Part shown: positions 37,910 through 47,265 of the stretch, piece after piece
How positions within the stretch are numbered: the stretch's first letter is position 1
How the letters are laid out: each line of letters begins with the position of its first letter
Assembly: GCA_018332375.1 (NCBI GenBank)
Contig: BOPV01000001.1
Coordinates: forward strand, 1 to 64,000
Direction: 5' to 3'
DNA length: 64,000 nt
Source: Roseiterribacter gracilis
Lineage (GTDB): Bacteria; Pseudomonadota; Alphaproteobacteria; BOG-932; Roseiterribacteraceae
Position numbers and translations under genes: made by a program
Notes under the pieces: model-generated
The model's input: only the letters and a program-made list of their open reading frames with translations
Told to the model about the DNA's origin: nothing
The model's database searches: none

Positions 37910-38578
37910 TTGTTGATCCACGATGCACGCCGCGCGGCGGTCGCTGAGTTCGCCGGCACCGCGCTTCTGCTGATCGCCGTCGTCGGCTCTGGCATCATGG
38001 CCGAGCGGTTGTTCGTGGAGCAGGCGGGGCTTGCGCTGCTGGCCAATGCGATTGCGACGGGCGGTGCGCTGATCGCGCTGATCCTGGCGTTCGGTCCGAT
38101 CTCGGGCGCGCAATTCAATCCGGTCGTAACCTTGGCCGCGGTGCTGCGCCGGGAAATGCGATGGCCGCGTGCGTTGGCCTACATGGCGGCGCAGGTGACG
38201 GGCACGATCGTGGGCGTCTGGCTTGCGCACGGTATGTTTGCGCTGCCGATCCTGCAGCTCGGTATCAAGCCGCGCGAAGGCGGTGCGCAGTGGCTGGCCG
38301 AAGCAATCGCGACCTTCGGTTTGCTTGCGGTTATTTTTGGGTGCCGCGCGCAGGGCCGTCCGGCCGTTGCCTATGCGGTCGGCGCCTATATTACCGGCGC
38401 CTACTGGTTCACCTCGTCAACGTCGTTCGCCAATCCGGCGGTGACGCTTGCGCGCGCATTGACGACGAGTTTTGCAGGGATCCGTCCAGAAGACGTGGCG
38501 CCATTCTGTCTGGCGCAGTGTGTGGGCGGCGTTGCCGCCGTCAGCCTGTTTGCCTGGTTCGAGCGGCGCGCCGATTAA
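37910..38578 (+). CDS. Aquaporin/MIP-family channel of the ars operon
   Basis: 222 residues, six membrane helices. The two half-helix motifs are FNPVVT (first, Val in place of Ala) and FANPAVTLA (second). Members in ars operons, such as AqpS, carry arsenite or methylarsenicals. The only starts in frame are TTG at 37910 and 37913; the frame has a stop 27 bases upstream of 37910. No clear ribosome-binding site is visible. It overlaps the convergent gene by 4 bases. Confidence 0.85.
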   Translation: MLIHDARRAAVAEFAGTALLLIAVVGSGIMAERLFVEQAGLALLANAIATGGALIALILAFGPISGAQFNPVVTLAAVLRREMRWPRALAYMAAQVTGTIVGVWLAHGMFALPILQLGIKPREGGAQWLAEAIATFGLLAVIFGCRAQGRPAVAYAVGAYITGAYWFTSSTSFANPAVTLARALTTSFAGIRPEDVAPFCLAQCVGGVAAVSLFAWFERRAD

Positions 38579-38976
38579 GCAGCCAACTTGCAGCACTCGG
38601 TGGGCGCGACCAGCAGCGTTTCGACCGTCTCGGTCAACTGCGCCTTCGTGAACGGCTTGTACAAGGTCGCGTCGACCGCGTGGATCTTTCCCAGCGCGCG
38701 CAGATAGTCGATCCGTTGCACGTCGCTCGGGCCGCCCGACATGGCGATCACATGCGCCGCAGGTGCGTGCGCTTCGACCGCGCGCAACACGTCGAACCCA
38801 TCGCCGACCGGCATGAACATGTCGGTGATGACCAGCTTCCAGTTGCGCGCCTTGAGCAGCACCTCTGCTTCACCGCCGTCGCGTGCCCAGGTGACGCGAT
38901 GTCCTTCGCGCACCAGCGCGAGCAGAACGAAGGACGCAAAGTCGTGGTCGTCTTCAACCAGTAGAATGTCACACAT
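38575..38976 (-). CDS. Single-domain response regulator
   Basis: 133 residues from ATG 38976 (MCDILLVEDDHDFASF); the open frame extends to 39087 without similarity. The phosphoacceptor is Asp52 (VITDMFMPVGDG), Lys near 107 (YKPFTKAQL). There is no output domain, so it probably relays phosphate or binds a partner. Two Cys precede the end (TECCKLAA). No kinase lies in the same operon. Confidence 0.88.
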   Translation of the reverse strand: MCDILLVEDDHDFASFVLLALVREGHRVTWARDGGEAEVLLKARNWKLVITDMFMPVGDGFDVLRAVEAHAPAAHVIAMSGGPSDVQRIDYLRALGKIHAVDATLYKPFTKAQLTETVETLLVAPTECCKLAA

Positions 38977-39110
38977 CGGGCGATTCCTCGGGAGCAGCGG
39001 GGAGCCCGATGGATAGGGGTGCCACCCCGGTGCCGCGACTCTGCAGTCGGATAGACTGGTATCCGAAGGGATAGATTCGGTCGGCACCCGGATATACGGG
39101 GCGCCCGAAC

Positions 39111-39126
39111 CTGACCGATCGGTCAG
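39111..39126. promoter_or_regulatory. Perfect 16-base palindrome at the end of the porin-like gene
   Basis: CTGACCGATCGGTCAG, perfectly symmetric, overlapping the stop codon of the gene at 39123-39935. The 146-base gap 38977-39122 also holds four GGATA-type strings (near 39013, 39048, 39070 and 39090). Such ACCGATCGGT-centred palindromes are like those bound by TetR-type regulators, but no TetR gene is nearby. Confidence 0.35.
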
Positions 39127-39935
39127 AATCGTTTGGAGACGCCCAGAATCACCACCAGGTCGGGCGCTGCCTTGTTCAGCGGCAGGTAGGCGCTGATATC
39201 GAACTGGAGGTCAGGCTGGACCAACCATGCAGCGGCCAGATCGAAGGTCTGAATCGCCGAGCCGGTGCCGTCGTTGAATTTGTGCGCGGCGTAATGTTCG
39301 ACCGACAGAACGATGCTGTCGGTCATTGCATAGCTCAACTGCACGAAGGTCTGCGCGTTGAAGCGCTTCTTGTCCGGATTGTTGTCCGACGCCAGCGCAT
39401 CGAGCTGCAACTGGACGCTGAGCGACCAGTCTTCGTCGAGCTTCCACGTCACCGGCGCATAGACACCGAACTCGGTTTGCTTGTTGGAGATGCCCGTGCT
39501 GCCGGTCGGCAGTTTGACGTAGGGCGCGATGCCGATCGCGACGTCGCCTTCATCGTTGCCGAGCAGGTTCAGCTTGCCGGTCAGCGTAATGTCGCTCCAG
39601 CCGCGCGTGCTCCAGGAGAAGCTCGTACGTCCGCTGCGGAACGTATTGCGTACCCAGACGCGCGTCGGCAGCGTCAGCTCGATATCCGTGTTGTTGGTGA
39701 CGCCCAGCTTCAGTGTCGGCAGCACGGTCGACATGGTGCGCTGGACGAAGTCAGGATCTGAAGAACGCGACCAGTTGAACAGATCGCTTTCGACCTGCCA
39801 GTGGCCCGCATCGACCGTGGTTGCGGACGACGACTTGTTGGGCCGGTCGGTCGAGAAATCGCGCAGCCCGTCGTCCGCCGCAAAGGCCGAAGACGCAAGC
39901 AGGACGCAAGCAAAACCAACTGCAACGACACGCAT
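39123..39935 (-). CDS. Outer-membrane beta-barrel protein, paralogue of the kdp-linked one
   Basis: 270 residues; signal peptide at 1-19 (VVAVGFACVLLASSAFA). Like the gene at 26580 it has FSTDRPNKSSS, TVDAGHWQVESDLFNW and ends GVSKRF. The two proteins align along nearly the whole length. This copy is the last gene of a minus-strand unit behind a hybrid kinase and a response regulator, starting 6 bases after the regulator stop. Function probably porin-like. Confidence 0.85.
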   Translation of the reverse strand: MRVVAVGFACVLLASSAFAADDGLRDFSTDRPNKSSSATTVDAGHWQVESDLFNWSRSSDPDFVQRTMSTVLPTLKLGVTNNTDIELTLPTRVWVRNTFRSGRTSFSWSTRGWSDITLTGKLNLLGNDEGDVAIGIAPYVKLPTGSTGISNKQTEFGVYAPVTWKLDEDWSLSVQLQLDALASDNNPDKKRFNAQTFVQLSYAMTDSIVLSVEHYAAHKFNDGTGSAIQTFDLAAAWLVQPDLQFDISAYLPLNKAAPDLVVILGVSKRF

Positions 39936-39941
39936 GCAAAC

Positions 39942-40328
39942 TCACCCCGTATGCAGTCTCCATAGCGACTGCAGATGCTGGGGCAAGGTCATGGCATCGA
40001 ATGGTTTCGAAATTACGTCGATGGCACCGAGCTCTCGCAGGCGGGCGACCTCGTGCGGCTGGACTTTGGCGGTGATGAAGACGACCGGCGTGGTCGCGAA
40101 CTCTTCCATCGTGCGCAGCGTGGTCACGGTGGTTGGCCCGTCCATGCCCGGCATCATCACATCGACCAGCATCAGGTCGGGCGCGAAACCCGGCGCTTTC
40201 GCAACCGCATCGATGCCGTTGTTGCAGACCAGCAGTTCGAACCCGCCCAGCCGTTCCAGCGACATGCGCATCACGGTCTGGATGTCGATTTCATCCTCGA
40301 TATAGAGGATGCGTTTGAGCGGCTTCAT
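39942..40328 (-). CDS. Single-domain response regulator of the kinase-porin unit
   Basis: 128 residues. Phosphoacceptor Asp56 (MLVDVMMPGMDGPTTV), Lys in VISKPFDAMTLPQHL, no output domain. It overlaps the kinase by 4 bases (ATGA) and is followed by the porin gene. Likely takes phosphate from the adjacent kinase. Confidence 0.92.
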   Translation of the reverse strand: MKPLKRILYIEDEIDIQTVMRMSLERLGGFELLVCNNGIDAVAKAPGFAPDLMLVDVMMPGMDGPTTVTTLRTMEEFATTPVVFITAKVQPHEVARLRELGAIDVISKPFDAMTLPQHLQSLWRLHTG

Positions 40329-42994
40329 GCCGTGCCTGCCTGGTGCACGGTGCGGATCTGTCCGCCGCGTTCGATCATGCGTTCGATCGTGCGGGACAAT
40401 TGTTCGTTCGACGTATGCGACTTGACCAAAGCCGCGCTGACGGCGCGGGAAATATCGCGCGGCATTTCATCGGCCGAGAAGATGATGACCGGTGTCGTGT
40501 CACCCCCGGCGCCGCCGGATGTACCATGCAGCAAGGGCAGCAGCTCCAGCCCCGATCCGTCGCCGAGCGTGATGTCGAGCAGGATCAGGTCGTAACGGTT
40601 CCTGCGCAGCAGCGACTTGGCCTCGGCGAGGCTGGTTGCGCTGACCATTTCGGCGACGTCGCGCAACACGACTTCGGTCACGCGCAGAATGTCGAGATCG
40701 TCTTCGACATGCAGGATGCGCGGCGTGCGATCGGGCGTGAAGGTGGCGCGACGAATGCTTTCGATCAGCCGGGTCTGGTCGATCGGCTTCTGGATCCAAT
40801 CGACGATGCCGACGACGTCGCCATTGAGCTCGCCATTCAATTCGGCGGCGCGTTCGGTCGCCTCGATCGAGACCACGACGATCGGCAGGGACGAGCCTGC
40901 TTCGCGCGCGCGGAGTTCGCGGATCAGCGAAATGCCGTCCTGGTCGGGCAGAATCAAATCCAACGTCATCGCCGCATAGGCATGCTCGTTCAGCATCACC
41001 TTGGCCTGGCTTGCGGTGCGCGCAATGTCGGCCTCGTAGCCGCCCTGGCGCAGCATCATGCGCAGCAGGTTGGCGACATCAGAATCGTCTTCGCAGATCA
41101 GCACGCGCGGTCCGGCATTCGCGCTCACCGAAGCGGCAACCGGCGCCGCCGTTGCAGCCGGAAGCTCGGGCAGGGTGAAGCTGAACACGGTGCCGGCGGG
41201 CGAGGTGGTGAAGCCGATCGTACCGCCATGCCGCTCGACGATGCTTTTCGCGATCGACAGGCCGAGACCCGTGCCGCCTTTTTGACGCGAGTCCGATGCG
41301 TCGGCCTGGGCGAATTTGTCGAAGATCCGTCCCTGGAATTCAGGCGGAATGCCGGTGCCCTGGTCGCGGACCTGGAACTGAACTGCGTCGCCGATGCGCG
41401 ATAGCGCCAGTTGCACGGTGCCGCCGGTGGGCGAGAACTTGATCGCGTTCGACAGAAGATTGGCGAGCACCTGCTGCAGGCGGTCGCTGTCGCCGTAGAT
41501 GTTCGCGTCGATGTCGCCGCCCAGCAGCTCCAGCCCGACGGTGAACCGTTCGCCGTAGCCGCGATTGGCGTCGATCGCGCTGCGCGCCACATCGGCCACG
41601 GACAATTGGCGGAAGTCGAAGGCGACGTGGCCGGATTCGATTTTCTCGATGTCGAGAATGTCGTTGATCAATCGCACCAGCCGGCGCGAGTTGTTCTGCG
41701 CGATCGTCAGCATCGCGCGCGTTTCGGGCAGGACCTCGCCGGTGACGTTGCCCAGCACCAGTTCGAGCGAGCCGTTGATCGAGGTCAGCGGTGTGCGCAG
41801 CTCGTGGCTGACGGTGGAGACGAATTCGTTTTTGAGCTGGTCGACGCGCTTGCGCTCGGTGATGTCGCGCAGAATGCAGATCACCACCGGCTTGTCGTCG
41901 TGCAAGGTGCGCTGCATCGTCATTTCGACCGGCACGGTGGCGCCGCCAGGACGTTTGATCGTCAGCTCGCGCGGGCGGTGGCCTGGATCGGCAAGCTGTT
42001 CGCGCACGATCTGGAACAGACGTTCTTCCTCTTCGGCAAAAAAGCGGCTCGCCTTTTCGCCACGCATCAGATTCGCGTCGCGCCCAAACGCAATCGCGGC
42101 GCTGGGATTGACGTCCTTTATCAGACCCTCGCCGTCGACCGTTAGGATACCGTCGGCGGCGTTGGTGAAGATGGTGCGCAACTGGGTTTCGCGCGCTTCC
42201 AATGCGCGACGCTGCACCGCTTTTACTTCGGCCATCTGGTTGAACGACCGCGCGAGATCGCTGATCTCGTCGTTGCCGCCGACCGCAACGCGTTCGTCGA
42301 GTTTGCCTTGGCCGAACCGCTCGGCCGCTTGCGCAAGACGGCGCAGCCGCCGCGTCAGCGTGCGTTGCAGGAAGAAGGCGCCGGCCGCACCAAGCACGAA
42401 GATCGAACCCAAGGTGACCCAGATGCCGCTACGCCACAGCGCCTGTTCGCTTTCGAACCGTGCATCCGTGATCGTCCGGTAGAGACGCTCGCCGGTTGCA
42501 AGCTGATCGATCGCACCGCGTAGGCGCACCGCCAACGGAATGCTGTCTTCGTCGCGCAAGCCGTCGCGCGCTGCGTCAAAGCCGGTGGCGCGGCGCAGCG
42601 TGACGAGTTGCGCCATCTGTTGCAGTTTGGCGCCCATCAGTTCGTTGACGGTCTGCATGCGCGCGGCCTGGCCAGGGGCAGCGGTGGCGACCAGCCGGTT
42701 CAATGTCGCCATGTCGTCGCGCAACCGTTCGACCGCATCGCCATACGGCGCGAGATAGATTTGGTCGCCGGTGATCAGAAAGCCGCGCTGCGAATTTTCC
42801 GCGTCGAGCAGGTTGGTGCGCAGCGCCGTGATCTGCCGGACGAAGCCGTCCGATCGTTCGCGATCATTGATCGTCTCGCGGTTGCGGTAGTTGAAAACGA
42901 GCGCGATGACGAAGATCAGCAGGATCATGCTGATGACGAAGGCATAACCCAGCCAAAGCTTGCGGCCGATTGTGAAGCGCATTTTTTCCGACAC
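40325..42994 (-). CDS. Hybrid sensor histidine kinase with CHASE3, PAS and two receiver domains
   Basis: 889 residues from a GTG at 42994 (alternative ATG 42982). Two membrane helices (about 13-33 and 187-210) bracket a CHASE3-like region with DAENSQRGFLITGDQIYLAP. HAMP, then PAS (TIFTNAADGILTVDGEGL), HisKA STVSHELRTPL with His397, and ATPase GTGLGLSIAKSI follow. Two receivers come next: one with TLDLILPDQDG and one with LLDITLGDGSG. It probably feeds the single-domain regulator downstream, which it overlaps by 4 bases. Confidence 0.93.
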   Translation of the reverse strand: MSEKMRFTIGRKLWLGYAFVISMILLIFVIALVFNYRNRETINDRERSDGFVRQITALRTNLLDAENSQRGFLITGDQIYLAPYGDAVERLRDDMATLNRLVATAAPGQAARMQTVNELMGAKLQQMAQLVTLRRATGFDAARDGLRDEDSIPLAVRLRGAIDQLATGERLYRTITDARFESEQALWRSGIWVTLGSIFVLGAAGAFFLQRTLTRRLRRLAQAAERFGQGKLDERVAVGGNDEISDLARSFNQMAEVKAVQRRALEARETQLRTIFTNAADGILTVDGEGLIKDVNPSAAIAFGRDANLMRGEKASRFFAEEEERLFQIVREQLADPGHRPRELTIKRPGGATVPVEMTMQRTLHDDKPVVICILRDITERKRVDQLKNEFVSTVSHELRTPLTSINGSLELVLGNVTGEVLPETRAMLTIAQNNSRRLVRLINDILDIEKIESGHVAFDFRQLSVADVARSAIDANRGYGERFTVGLELLGGDIDANIYGDSDRLQQVLANLLSNAIKFSPTGGTVQLALSRIGDAVQFQVRDQGTGIPPEFQGRIFDKFAQADASDSRQKGGTGLGLSIAKSIVERHGGTIGFTTSPAGTVFSFTLPELPAATAAPVAASVSANAGPRVLICEDDSDVANLLRMMLRQGGYEADIARTASQAKVMLNEHAYAAMTLDLILPDQDGISLIRELRAREAGSSLPIVVVSIEATERAAELNGELNGDVVGIVDWIQKPIDQTRLIESIRRATFTPDRTPRILHVEDDLDILRVTEVVLRDVAEMVSATSLAEAKSLLRRNRYDLILLDITLGDGSGLELLPLLHGTSGGAGGDTTPVIIFSADEMPRDISRAVSAALVKSHTSNEQLSRTIERMIERGGQIRTVHQAGTA

Positions 42995-43070
42995 TCCGCG
43001 AGGTCACTCGGCTTCTTGACGTGAGCCTGACCTGAGAGTGGGGAGGACGCAACTCGCGTGTGAAAAAAGC

Positions 43071-43568
43071 TCAGCCCGGCGTTTGCAGCGCGAACGCCTT
43101 GGCCTCGTCGAAAAGTCGCTTGGGCTCGCCCGAGCAGCCGTACTGCATGTCGCTTTCGTGGGTGGTGCGTGGCTTGCGACCGTCGGGGCCGGACCACGTC
43201 TTCGCCAGGCCGCTGCCGTCGTTGTAGGCCAGGCAGACCGCGACGACGCCGTGGATTTTATCAATCACCACGGCGTAATTCGCGACGGTGCAGGAATGGG
43301 TGCGGCAGGCTTGGACCAAAAACAGATCGCCGTCGCGCGTGACCGGCGACTGGGTCATCCAGATCGTCCGCATCTTGCGTAATGAGTCGGCGCCGACGAG
43401 TTTTGTAACGCCCTGTGCAAAGCCGCGCTGCGCCAGTAAATCGCTGCCGCCGATCTTCTCGCTTGGATATTTATCGAGCCAACGCTCGATATTGCCCGGC
43501 CAAGTCTTGGCCGGCGCCGCTGCAAGCAGCAGCGGCGCGGCAAGAATCAACCAGGCAGCGCGGCGCAT
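43071..43568 (-). CDS. Hypothetical exported protein
   Basis: 165 residues from ATG 43568, with a signal peptide (RRAAWLILAAPLLLAAAPA). The mature part has VQACRTHSCTVANYAVVID and a C-terminal MQYGCSG, so a pair of disulfides is possible. No family is recognised with confidence. The ATG overlaps the stop of the upstream mutase gene (ATGA), so it is the last gene of the sugar-nucleotide unit. Confidence 0.75.
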   Translation of the reverse strand: MRRAAWLILAAPLLLAAAPAKTWPGNIERWLDKYPSEKIGGSDLLAQRGFAQGVTKLVGADSLRKMRTIWMTQSPVTRDGDLFLVQACRTHSCTVANYAVVIDKIHGVVAVCLAYNDGSGLAKTWSGPDGRKPRTTHESDMQYGCSGEPKRLFDEAKAFALQTPG

Positions 43569-44947
43569 CAGAAGTTCGCCGGCGCGTTGATGCCGCTTTG
43601 CTTCAGTTGTGCGGTCAGCAGCTTCTTCAACCGGTCGAGACCGGCTTCGCTCGACGCTTCGCAGCGCGCGACCAGCACGTCCTGCGTGTTCGACGCGCGC
43701 AGCAGCCACCAGCCGTCGTCCGTCTTCACGCGCACGCCGTCGATGTCGTTGACCTCGACCTTGGCGTCGAGCAGGCGCTGTTTGACTTCTTTGACGACCT
43801 CGAACTTCCGGCTTTCATCGACCTGAAAGCGCGTCTCGGGCGTGTTGAAGACTTTCGGCAGCGTGTCGACCAGATCGGCAAGTTGCTTGCCCGACTTCGA
43901 CACCAGCGACAGAAGACGCACGCCGCAATAGAGCGCGTCGTCAAAGCCATACCATTTGTCGCCGAAGAAGATATGACCTGACATCTCGCCCGCGAGCGGC
44001 GAACCGGTCTCGGCCATCTTCGCCTTCAACAGCGAGTGGCCGGTCTTCCACATCAGCGGCTGTCCGCCGAGACGTTTGATTTCGTCGAACAGAACCTGGC
44101 TCGCTTTGACGTCGGCAATGATCATCGCGCCGGGATGCGTGACCAGCACCTCGGTCGCGTAAATCGCCAGCAACTGATCGCCCCACACGACGCGGCCTTT
44201 GCCGTCGATGGCGCCGATCCGGTCGCCGTCGCCGTCAAAACCAATGCCGAGATCGGCGCCCTTCTCGGCGACGACGCGTTTCAGATCGACGAGATTTTCT
44301 TCGACCGTCGGATCGGGATGATGGTTCGGGAATTTGCCGTCGATGTCATCGAACAACAGCGTGTGCGTGCCCGGGAGTTTCTTGACCAAGCGGCGCAGAA
44401 TTTCGCCGGTGGCGCCGTTGCCCGCGTCCCACACGACTTTGAGGTCGCGCGGACCTTCATAGTCTTTCAGCAGACGCTCGACATACACGTCCTGGATATC
44501 GAGGTCTTCGATCTCGCCTTTGCCGGTCGCGAACTTGCCGCTCGCTGCGACTTTGCCGAGCTTCAAGATCTCTTCGCCGAACACGGGGCCCGTGTAGAGC
44601 GTCATCTTGAAGCCGTTATAGTCGGACGGGTTGTGGCTACCCGTCACCATGATGCCGGCGTCGGCCTGCAGATGCTTGACCGCGAAATACAGCATCGGTG
44701 TCGGACCCAAGCCGACACGCTTCACATTCACGCCGGTCGAAAGAAGGCCTTCGGCAAGGGCTGCCGCCAAGCTCGGCGACGACAAGCGCCCATCATAGCC
44801 GAGGCAAATCGTTTTGCCCGCGCCGCCGACCATCGTGCCGAAAGCGCGTCCGATCGCGGTCGCGTCTTTGGTCGACAGCGTCTGATCGACGATGCCGCGA
44901 ATGTCGTATTCGCGAAGAACGGTGGGGTGAAAGTCGTGCGCGGTCAT
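43568..44947 (-). CDS. Phosphomannomutase/phosphoglucomutase
   Basis: 459 residues. The phosphoserine loop is [18 protein letters not shown]; the metal-binding loop is [13 protein letters not shown]; the C-terminal substrate loop has [13 protein letters not shown]. It converts hexose-6-phosphates to hexose-1-phosphates, AlgC-like. It lies in the same direction as ugd and galU, giving a route from glucose-6-P to UDP-glucuronate. Confidence 0.94.
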   Translation of the reverse strand: MTAHDFHPTVLREYDIRGIVDQTLSTKDATAIGRAFGTMVGGAGKTICLGYDGRLSSPSLAAALAEGLLSTGVNVKRVGLGPTPMLYFAVKHLQADAGIMVTGSHNPSDYNGFKMTLYTGPVFGEEILKLGKVAASGKFATGKGEIEDLDIQDVYVERLLKDYEGPRDLKVVWDAGNGATGEILRRLVKKLPGTHTLLFDDIDGKFPNHHPDPTVEENLVDLKRVVAEKGADLGIGFDGDGDRIGAIDGKGRVVWGDQLLAIYATEVLVTHPGAMIIADVKASQVLFDEIKRLGGQPLMWKTGHSLLKAKMAETGSPLAGEMSGHIFFGDKWYGFDDALYCGVRLLSLVSKSGKQLADLVDTLPKVFNTPETRFQVDESRKFEVVKEVKQRLLDAKVEVNDIDGVRVKTDDGWWLLRASNTQDVLVARCEASSEAGLDRLKKLLTAQLKQSGINAPANF

Positions 44948-44996
44948 GAGATCCAGGTCCGTGTTTTTCTTGGTTTGGGAAAACGAAGGCGCGCCG

Positions 44997-46367
44997 TTAC
45001 GCGCGCGCCTTCAATTCAACGATCTTGCCGTCCGACGTCGCGAGACGCGCGTCCGGCAGCACGGCCGGGCGGCCGATCGAATGATATTCGAATCCGGCCT
45101 GCGCCATGTCGGCGAGGTTGTAGACGTTGCGCAGATCGACCAGCACCGGCCGGTTCATGATCTCGGCAACGCGCGGCAGCTGCAGCGCGCGAAATTCGTT
45201 CCACTCGGTGAGGATCGCGGCAACGTCGGCGTTTTCGACCGCCTTGTACGCGTCCTCCACCCATTCGACGCCGGGCAGAAGCTTTTCCGCTTCGTGCATG
45301 CCGACCGGGTCGTAGGCCTTCACGCGCGCGCCGGCTTTGAGCAGCGCGGGAATGATGTCGAGCGACGGCGCGTCGCGCATGTCGTCGGTGTTGGGCTTGA
45401 ACGTCACGCCAAGAATGCCGACCGTCTTGCCGGTCAGGTCGCCGCCGCCCGCATCGATGATGCGTTCGGCCATCTGGCGTTTGCGCTTGTCGTTGATTTC
45501 GACGACGGCCGCGACGATGCGAACCGGGCTGTTGTGTTCTTCGGCCGTGCGCACCAGCGCGATCGTATCTTTGGGGAAGCACGAACCGCCATAGCCGGGA
45601 CCGGCATGGAGGAATTTGCGGCCGATGCGCCCGTCGAGACCGATGCCGCGCGCAACGTCGTGCACGTCGGCGCCGACCTTCTCGCACAGATCGGCGATCT
45701 CGTTGATGAAGGTGATCTTGGTCGCGAGAAACGCATTGGCCGCGTATTTGATCAGTTCCGACGCTTCGAGCGTCGTGAACACGATCGGCGTTTCGATCAG
45801 ATAGAGCGGCCGGTAGAGCTGGCGCATCACTTCGCGGGCGCGGTCGCTTTCGCAACCGATGACGACGCGGTCGGGCCGCATGAAGTCGGTGATGGCCGCG
45901 CCTTCGCGCAGAAACTCGGGGTTCGAGCAGACGTCGAAATCCGCATCCGGCCGTTCGGCGCGCACGATGCGTTCGATTTCGCGCGCCGTGCCGACCGGCA
46001 CCGTGCTTTTGGTCACGATCACCGTATAACCGGTGAGGTTGCGCGCGATGTCTTTGGCAGCGGCGTAGACGTAACTCAGATCGGCATGGCCATCGCCGCG
46101 GCGCGACGGCGTGCCGACTGCGATGAACACGGCCGACGCGCCCGCCACGGCGCTGGCAATTTCGGTGGTGAAGTTGAGACGGCCCGCTTTCGCGTTCTTG
46201 GCTACAAGATCTTCGAGGCCGGGCTCGTAGATCGGAATCTCGCCCTTCTTCAGCCGCTCGATCTTGGTCTGGTCGAGATCGACGCAGGTCGTCTCGGTGC
46301 CGAATTCAGAAAAGCAGGCACCCGAGACGAGTCCGACATAGCCGGTGCCGATGACGGCGATGCGCAT
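44997..46367 (-). CDS. ugd: UDP-glucose 6-dehydrogenase
   Basis: 456 residues. The NAD-binding motif [20 protein letters not shown] opens it; the catalytic Cys is in [12 protein letters not shown] (about residue 263). It oxidises UDP-glucose to UDP-glucuronate for surface polysaccharides. 12 bases separate it from galU, which makes its substrate. Confidence 0.96.
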   Translation of the reverse strand: MRIAVIGTGYVGLVSGACFSEFGTETTCVDLDQTKIERLKKGEIPIYEPGLEDLVAKNAKAGRLNFTTEIASAVAGASAVFIAVGTPSRRGDGHADLSYVYAAAKDIARNLTGYTVIVTKSTVPVGTAREIERIVRAERPDADFDVCSNPEFLREGAAITDFMRPDRVVIGCESDRAREVMRQLYRPLYLIETPIVFTTLEASELIKYAANAFLATKITFINEIADLCEKVGADVHDVARGIGLDGRIGRKFLHAGPGYGGSCFPKDTIALVRTAEEHNSPVRIVAAVVEINDKRKRQMAERIIDAGGGDLTGKTVGILGVTFKPNTDDMRDAPSLDIIPALLKAGARVKAYDPVGMHEAEKLLPGVEWVEDAYKAVENADVAAILTEWNEFRALQLPRVAEIMNRPVLVDLRNVYNLADMAQAGFEYHSIGRPAVLPDARLATSDGKIVELKARA

Positions 46368-46379
46368 GGCGTTCTCCGC

Positions 46380-47252
46380 TTAGAGAAGTTGCTTCAGGCA
46401 CGCGCGAAGCTTGTCCGCCATCTCAGGCCGCTTCAACGCGAACGCGACGTTGGCCTCGAGGAAGCCAATCTTGTCGCCGCAGTCGAACGTCTGTCCGTCG
46501 AACTTGTATCCGTGGAAAGGTTGCTTCCCGACGAGACGCAGCATTGCGTCCGTCAGTTGGATTTCACCGCCGGCGCCGGCCTCTTGGCGGTCGAGATGTT
46601 CGAACACGTCGCCCTGCAGAATATAGCGGCCGGTGACCGAGAGGTTTGACGGCGCTTCTTCGGGCTTTGGCTTTTCGACCAGGCCCAGCACTTCGACCGC
46701 GCGGCCCTTTTCGATGCCCGGCTTCAGAATGCCGTAGCGGTTGGTGTGTTCGTGCGGGACTTCGTTGACCGCAATCACGTTGCCGCCAAGCTCGTCGTAC
46801 GCCTCGATCATCTGGGCCAGGCAGGGCTTGTCCGACAGAACCACCACGTCGGGCAGCAGCACCGCGAACGGCTCGTTGCCGATCACGTGACGCGCGCACC
46901 AGACCGCGTGGCCGAGGCCCAACGGCGCGTGCTGGCGCGTGAAATAGAGATGGCCCGAACCGATTTCGGTATCGGCCAGCATCGCCAGCTCAGCCTTCTT
47001 GCCGCGGCGTTCGAGATTCTCGCGCAGCTCGGGATGCAGGTCGAAATGATCTTCGAGCACGTCTTTGCCGCGCGAGGTGACGAAGACGAATTCTTCGATG
47101 CCTGCGGCGCGCGCTTCTTCGACGGCATTCTGGATCAGCGGCTTGTCGACCAGCGGCAGCATCTCCTTGGGCATCGCCTTGGTGGCGGGCAGGAAACGGG
47201 TGCCGAGACCGGCGACTGGAAAGACGGCCTTGCGAACGGGCGGAAACTTCAT
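46380..47252 (-). CDS. galU: UTP-glucose-1-phosphate uridylyltransferase
   Basis: 290 residues from ATG 47252 (MKFPPVRKAVFPVAGLGTRF); an open frame reaches 47306 without similarity. The nucleotidyltransferase signature AGLGTRFLPATKAMPKEMLP is at residues 14-33, and VEKPKPEEAPSN is later. It makes UDP-glucose. It follows mipZ by 13 bases. Confidence 0.95.
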   Translation of the reverse strand: MKFPPVRKAVFPVAGLGTRFLPATKAMPKEMLPLVDKPLIQNAVEEARAAGIEEFVFVTSRGKDVLEDHFDLHPELRENLERRGKKAELAMLADTEIGSGHLYFTRQHAPLGLGHAVWCARHVIGNEPFAVLLPDVVVLSDKPCLAQMIEAYDELGGNVIAVNEVPHEHTNRYGILKPGIEKGRAVEVLGLVEKPKPEEAPSNLSVTGRYILQGDVFEHLDRQEAGAGGEIQLTDAMLRLVGKQPFHGYKFDGQTFDCGDKIGFLEANVAFALKRPEMADKLRACLKQLL

Positions 47253-47265
47253 GGGAAACCTGTAA

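Noticed and set aside
35432..39122. Integrated mobile element carrying the XRE and ars genes.
   Set aside because: No integrase, transposase, tRNA target or direct-repeat attachment site was found; base composition looks similar to the neighbours.
39111..39126. Intrinsic terminator for the kinase-regulator-porin unit.
   Set aside because: The palindrome overlaps the stop codon and has no T-run or loop, so it fits an operator better than a terminator.
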